A stretch of DNA of 64,000 nt from Mycobacterium sp. GA-0227b (GTDB lineage Bacteria > Actinomycetota > Actinomycetes > Mycobacteriales > Mycobacteriaceae): positions 50,147 through 114,146 of the forward strand of contig NZ_LQIK01000008.1 in the NCBI RefSeq assembly GCF_001499855.1. The letters are read 5' to 3'. Positions within the stretch are counted from its first letter, which is position 1. Every line of letters begins with the position of its first letter. Under the pieces are notes generated by a model. The model saw only the letters and a program-made list of their open reading frames with translations. It was not told the origin of the DNA and did no database searches. A program made the translations under genes and the position numbers. Positions 60,980 through 64,000 of this stretch are shown piece after piece.

Positions 60980-61442
60980 CCTGTTGCGGTTCGTCGGCGG
61001 GCCGATACCGTACTCGCCGGCATGGTTGTGGCTCGGCGTGCTGCTGACCGCCCTCGTGATCGTCTGGTATGTCGGCGTTTTCGTGTGGACGCTGCCGTCG
61101 CGGCGACTGCGCCGCATACCGGCGGTGCGTGCGCTGCACGGCAAGCTGCTGCGCCGCCGTTTCGCGCGGGCGGTGCGGCGTATCGCCGGCCGGCACCGCG
61201 ACAGTGAGCTCACCGCCGCCGAGGCCGGTGCCGCGATGAGCCGCACCCTGCGCAGTTTCCTCAACCAGGCGACGGGTGTCCGGGCGCAGTACATGCACCT
61301 CGACGACGTCGCGTCCGGCGAGTTGGCGCCCGCCGCGCCGATACTCACAGCGCTCGACGACGCGCAGTTCAACGCCGCGTCACCGGTGCGCGTCGGTGAG
61401 ACCGGCGTCGCGGTCGAGGAGCTGATCCGCTCGTGGCCCTGA
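60969..61442 (+). CDS. Small membrane protein of the MoxR operon
   Basis: 157 residues from a GTG. One hydrophobic segment at about 18-42 (PAWLWLGVLLTALVIVWYVG) precedes a basic cytoplasmic domain with LRRIPAVRALHGKLLRRRFA and a helical domain (LTAAEAGAAMSRTLRSFLNQ). The position matches the short DUF4381-like/BatB-type gene found in such operons. It overlaps both neighbours (11 and 10 bp). Confidence 0.82.
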   Translation: MPDDLLRFVGGPIPYSPAWLWLGVLLTALVIVWYVGVFVWTLPSRRLRRIPAVRALHGKLLRRRFARAVRRIAGRHRDSELTAAEAGAAMSRTLRSFLNQATGVRAQYMHLDDVASGELAPAAPILTALDDAQFNAASPVRVGETGVAVEELIRSWP

Positions 61443-62437
61443 CCTGGTGGCCGGTCGCGGTCCTCGGATTCGTTTGCCTTGCAGGCGCTGTCGCGCTGGC
61501 CGTGTTGGTGCCGACGAAGTCCTCGCAGCGACAGTTGCGACCGCTGGCGAACACGGCGCGGTTGACCCGACTGCCGGAGTACGCGCGGGTGGCGCGCGCC
61601 CGGACCGTGTCCTTGATCGTCACGATCGCCTTGCTGGTGCTGTTGTTCGGAGCCGCGGCACTGGCCAGCGCCCGCCCCAGCGGCTTGTGGTGGTCGATGC
61701 AGACGTCCGACGTACCCGAGGACATCATGCTGTGCGTCGGCCAACCGGCCACCGAGCCCACCACCGGCGAGTTCCTGTCCCACTTCGCCGAGCAAACCAG
61801 GACGTACGGCACTCAGCGCATCGGATTGACCTCCGTCAACCGCCGAGTGATTCCGCTGACCCGTGATCACCCGTTCGCGGTCGAAAAGCTCGGTGAGGCA
61901 GCCGCTCTGGCAGACCTTCCGGCCGACAGCGCGCTCTCGCCCGCTCAGCTGTCGGGGAAGCGAAACGCGCTCGCGTCGTTCGCCGCACCCGTCACGTACG
62001 TGGACTACGCGCCGAGCGCCGCCGACGTCCTGGCGCTGTGCCTGGCCGGATTCCCGGCCGACGAACCGCCCGACGAGCGCCGGCGCTCGCTGATCTACCT
62101 GGGCCCCGGCCAGTTACGCGCCGCGGACGAGCCGCGCCCCTCCTTGTTCAGCGAGCAGCAGGTCACGGAGATGGCGCGTGAGCGCGGCGTCCAGGTCAAT
62201 GCGCTGGTGTCGTCGCCGGGTCCCCTGCGGTCCGTCGTGGAAGCCACCTACGGGCGGTACGCGCCCATCGGGGCCGACCTGGCGGCTCAGGTGGACGGGA
62301 TCCGCGCGCACCCGCCGGATGCCGACCGGTCCGCCGTCCTCACCGGGTTCCGCGGAGACACCCCGACCGTCCCGTTGGCGGTCGCGGTCGCGGTGTCGGC
62401 GCTGTTGTGCCTGTCCCTGGCGGTGTTGCGGCGATGA
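61433..62437 (+). CDS. Membrane-anchored VWA-like protein with degenerate MIDAS
   Basis: 334 residues from a GTG. An N-terminal TM pair (about 5-30 and 60-85) is followed by a domain placed like a BatA-type VWA. At the expected MIDAS site (DxSxS) the sequence reads DIMLCVGQPATEP, so metal binding is probably lost. A third TM lies at the C-terminus (about 310-330). It overlaps the next gene by 4 bp. Confidence 0.78.
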   Translation: MALTWWPVAVLGFVCLAGAVALAVLVPTKSSQRQLRPLANTARLTRLPEYARVARARTVSLIVTIALLVLLFGAAALASARPSGLWWSMQTSDVPEDIMLCVGQPATEPTTGEFLSHFAEQTRTYGTQRIGLTSVNRRVIPLTRDHPFAVEKLGEAAALADLPADSALSPAQLSGKRNALASFAAPVTYVDYAPSAADVLALCLAGFPADEPPDERRRSLIYLGPGQLRAADEPRPSLFSEQQVTEMARERGVQVNALVSSPGPLRSVVEATYGRYAPIGADLAAQVDGIRAHPPDADRSAVLTGFRGDTPTVPLAVAVAVSALLCLSLAVLRR

Positions 62438-63372
62438 CGTTCTCACCCGTCGTACCTCCGGTGCTTCTGATCGCGATCGCCGCGGCCGTGATCGTGCTCC
62501 GGCTCATCACCATGTGGCAGTTGGCGCACACCGCGCGGCAGCGATGGACGACCGTGTGGCGATGGTCGGCCCTGACGCTGGCGGTGGTGCTGATGTTGAT
62601 CGCCGCGGCCCGGCCCGCGATCGGCGGCGGGGAGCAGGCCTCGGTCGAAACCACCTCGGGTGACGACGCGACGGCCAACGTGTTCCTGATCGTCGACCGC
62701 TCCGCCGACTCGGCCATCACCGATCACCTTGCCGGGCAACCGCGGATCGCCGGCATCCGCGACGACATCACCGCGCTCATCGACCGTTACCCGCGGGCCC
62801 GGTTCGCGCTGATCACGTTCGCGTCCCGCTCGTCGCTGGAATGGCCGCTGTCCGAGGACAACTGGAGCCTCAAGCCGGTCGTCACAGGTGTGCGTCCTTA
62901 CCCGGACGGCACCGCAGCCGAGGTGAATGCGGCGGCCGCCGCGAATGTCCTTCGCTACCAGCTGATCGCGGCCGGCCAACGCGACCCGGATGCGCAGAAC
63001 CTGGTCTTCTACTTCGGGTCGGGCGCGCCGTCGTCGCGGGTGCCGCAGGGCGAGTTCGACCCGGTGCCCGGCTCGGTGGACGGCGGGGCGGTGTTCGGTT
63101 ACGGGGCAACACGAAACGAGCCGGGCCTTCGACGGGTCGCCGATCAGCTCGGCGTGCCGTTCGTAGCGCGCGACGCCACCCGCCCGGTCACCGAGGCGGC
63201 GCCCGACGTGAGCGGTGTATCGCCCGCGCAGTCCACCGGCACCGCGCCCGACCGCACGGATCTGTATTGGGTGTTCACCATGGTCGCGGCCGTGCTGTTG
63301 CTGTTCGAGATCTACCTCACGCTGCGCGAGTTTCGGACCAGCCGCGCGGCCCGCCGGGATGAGGACGTCTGA
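62434..63372 (+). CDS. Membrane-anchored VWA protein, BatA/BatB-like
   Basis: 312 residues from the ATG at 62434. N-terminal TMs (about 5-25 and 42-62) precede a VWA domain whose MIDAS start is VFLIVDRSADSA; the D-x-S is present but the next Ser is Asp (DRSAD rather than DxSxS). A later strand ALITFASRSSLEWPLS and a C-terminal TM (VFTMVAAVLLLFEIYLTLRE) fit BatA-like anchoring. Bat proteins support aerotolerance or envelope stability. It overlaps the next gene by 1 bp (TGATG). Confidence 0.86.
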   Translation: MTFSPVVPPVLLIAIAAAVIVLRLITMWQLAHTARQRWTTVWRWSALTLAVVLMLIAAARPAIGGGEQASVETTSGDDATANVFLIVDRSADSAITDHLAGQPRIAGIRDDITALIDRYPRARFALITFASRSSLEWPLSEDNWSLKPVVTGVRPYPDGTAAEVNAAAAANVLRYQLIAAGQRDPDAQNLVFYFGSGAPSSRVPQGEFDPVPGSVDGGAVFGYGATRNEPGLRRVADQLGVPFVARDATRPVTEAAPDVSGVSPAQSTGTAPDRTDLYWVFTMVAAVLLLFEIYLTLREFRTSRAARRDEDV

Positions 63373-64000
63373 TGCGCGCGCACAGTCCTCGTCCGTCGCG
63401 GTTGCGGTTGCGGCGCCGGCTGCTGCTGTTCTCGGCTCCCTTGGCGGTCGCGGTGATGGCGGTCGCCTTGAAGCTGATCTCGGCTGTGGTGGCCGGCGAA
63501 TCGGCGGTCTCGAACTTCGCGCAGCGCGACGCCGATGCGCTGCGCGCCGATGTCGCGGTGATGGGTGTGCTCAACGTCGTCGAACCAGCGAGGGCGCCGT
63601 TCGCGGCCGGCGCGCTCGCGGTGCTCGACGGCCGTCTCGACGATGCCGACGCACACTTCTCGGACGCGCTCGGCCGTACGCCGCGTGAGCAATCGTGTCC
63701 GATCCTGATCAACCTGGAACTCGTCCGCGAACGCCAAGGTGACATGGACGCCTGGGAAAACCGACCCGACGCGGCCCGGGAGAGGTACCGCAGCGCGTTG
63801 GACATTGTGGAGAACGCGCCGGCGGGATGTTTCGAGGCCAACACCGATCCCGATCCCGAGCGCAGGGCCATCCGCAACGACGCGGCACCGCGGCTGATCG
63901 CCAAGCTGGCCGGTCTGACCGCTCCGCCGCCTGCGCCGCCACGAGCAGCAGACGCGCCAGCACATAGGCCAGCACATCGAGTACGAGCCGAGTCCCGCGA
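63372..64000 (+). CDS. Membrane-anchored TPR-type protein (3' end outside window)
   Basis: At least 209 residues are visible, from MRAHSPRPSRLRLRRRLLLF. One TM at about residues 15-45 precedes a soluble region with SNFAQRDADALRADVAVMGV and TPREQSCPILINLELVRERQ and RYRSALDIVENAPAGCFEAN, a spacing like TPR-type proteins found at the end of MoxR-VWA operons (BatE-like). The Pro/Ala-rich segment near the edge (APPPAPPRAADAPAHRP) may be linker. No stop is reached. Confidence 0.72.
   Translation, partial: MRAHSPRPSRLRLRRRLLLFSAPLAVAVMAVALKLISAVVAGESAVSNFAQRDADALRADVAVMGVLNVVEPARAPFAAGALAVLDGRLDDADAHFSDALGRTPREQSCPILINLELVRERQGDMDAWENRPDAARERYRSALDIVENAPAGCFEANTDPDPERRAIRNDAAPRLIAKLAGLTAPPPAPPRAADAPAHRPAHRVRAESR

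Overview
The window is about 64 kb of GC-rich chromosome from a mycobacterium, most likely a fast-growing, environmental type. Three things support this: a complete YrbE/Mce locus with its Mce-associated protein, actinobacterial families such as F420-type (Ddn-like) flavin proteins, DUF3349 and DUF3140, and menaquinone genes (menA, menB, menC, menE) with neighbours in an order I recall from the M. tuberculosis Rv0534c-Rv0553 region. Coding density is high, starts are often GTG, and ATGA/GTGA stop-start overlaps are common. I saw no tRNA, rRNA, CRISPR array, insertion sequence or prophage gene.

Layout. 1-10.8 kb: a DJ-1/PfpI isonitrile-hydratase-like protein cut by the window edge, a GlxA-type regulator, a TetR regulator, an operon of an MpaB-like oxygenase, a small membrane protein and a FadH-type dienoyl-CoA reductase, a second MpaB-like protein with its TetR regulator, MenC, TspO, and a TetR/SDR pair with two clear operators. 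10.9-17 kb: an acyl-CoA ligase and a translationally coupled amidohydrolase-MFS-YhgE/Pip operon. 17-19.4 kb: a YCII/DGPF protein, two secreted proteins (one very rich in proline and Gly-Met repeats) and a DUF3253 protein. 19.5-30.7 kb: a minus-strand mce operon, yrbEA-yrbEB-mceA-F, followed by an Mce-associated membrane protein and two exported proteins; mceF looks frameshifted. 31-43.4 kb: fadD8 (divergent from mce, with a KstR-like motif), an Rmf-like small protein, an ECF42-like sigma factor, a HAD protein, two Ddn-like proteins, MenB, an SDR, an acyl-CoA ligase, a glyoxalase-fold protein, the PitA phosphate transporter operon, and DUF3349-MenE.

43.4-55.2 kb: a DUF3140 protein, an FMN-binding protein, a multi-pass membrane protein, a coupled glycosyltransferase/DUF2064/methyltransferase unit, a two-component system, a Ddn-like protein behind a perfect palindrome, a nitronate monooxygenase, an alpha/beta hydrolase, a GalE-like epimerase, MTA phosphorylase and MenA. 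55.2-64 kb: a DUF1214 protein with a TetR regulator, a sulfotransferase-family protein, a Clp-N/HTH pair, and a MoxR-DUF58-VWA operon that runs off the window end.

Four menaquinone genes (menC, menB, menE, menA) lie scattered among lipid genes (acyl-CoA ligases, FadH, Mce importer). Relative to the remembered M. tuberculosis order, the mce locus sits between the homologues of fadD8 and Rv0552. A recurring feature is a set of 50-70 bp imperfect palindromes in intergenic gaps, several at 3' ends of genes.
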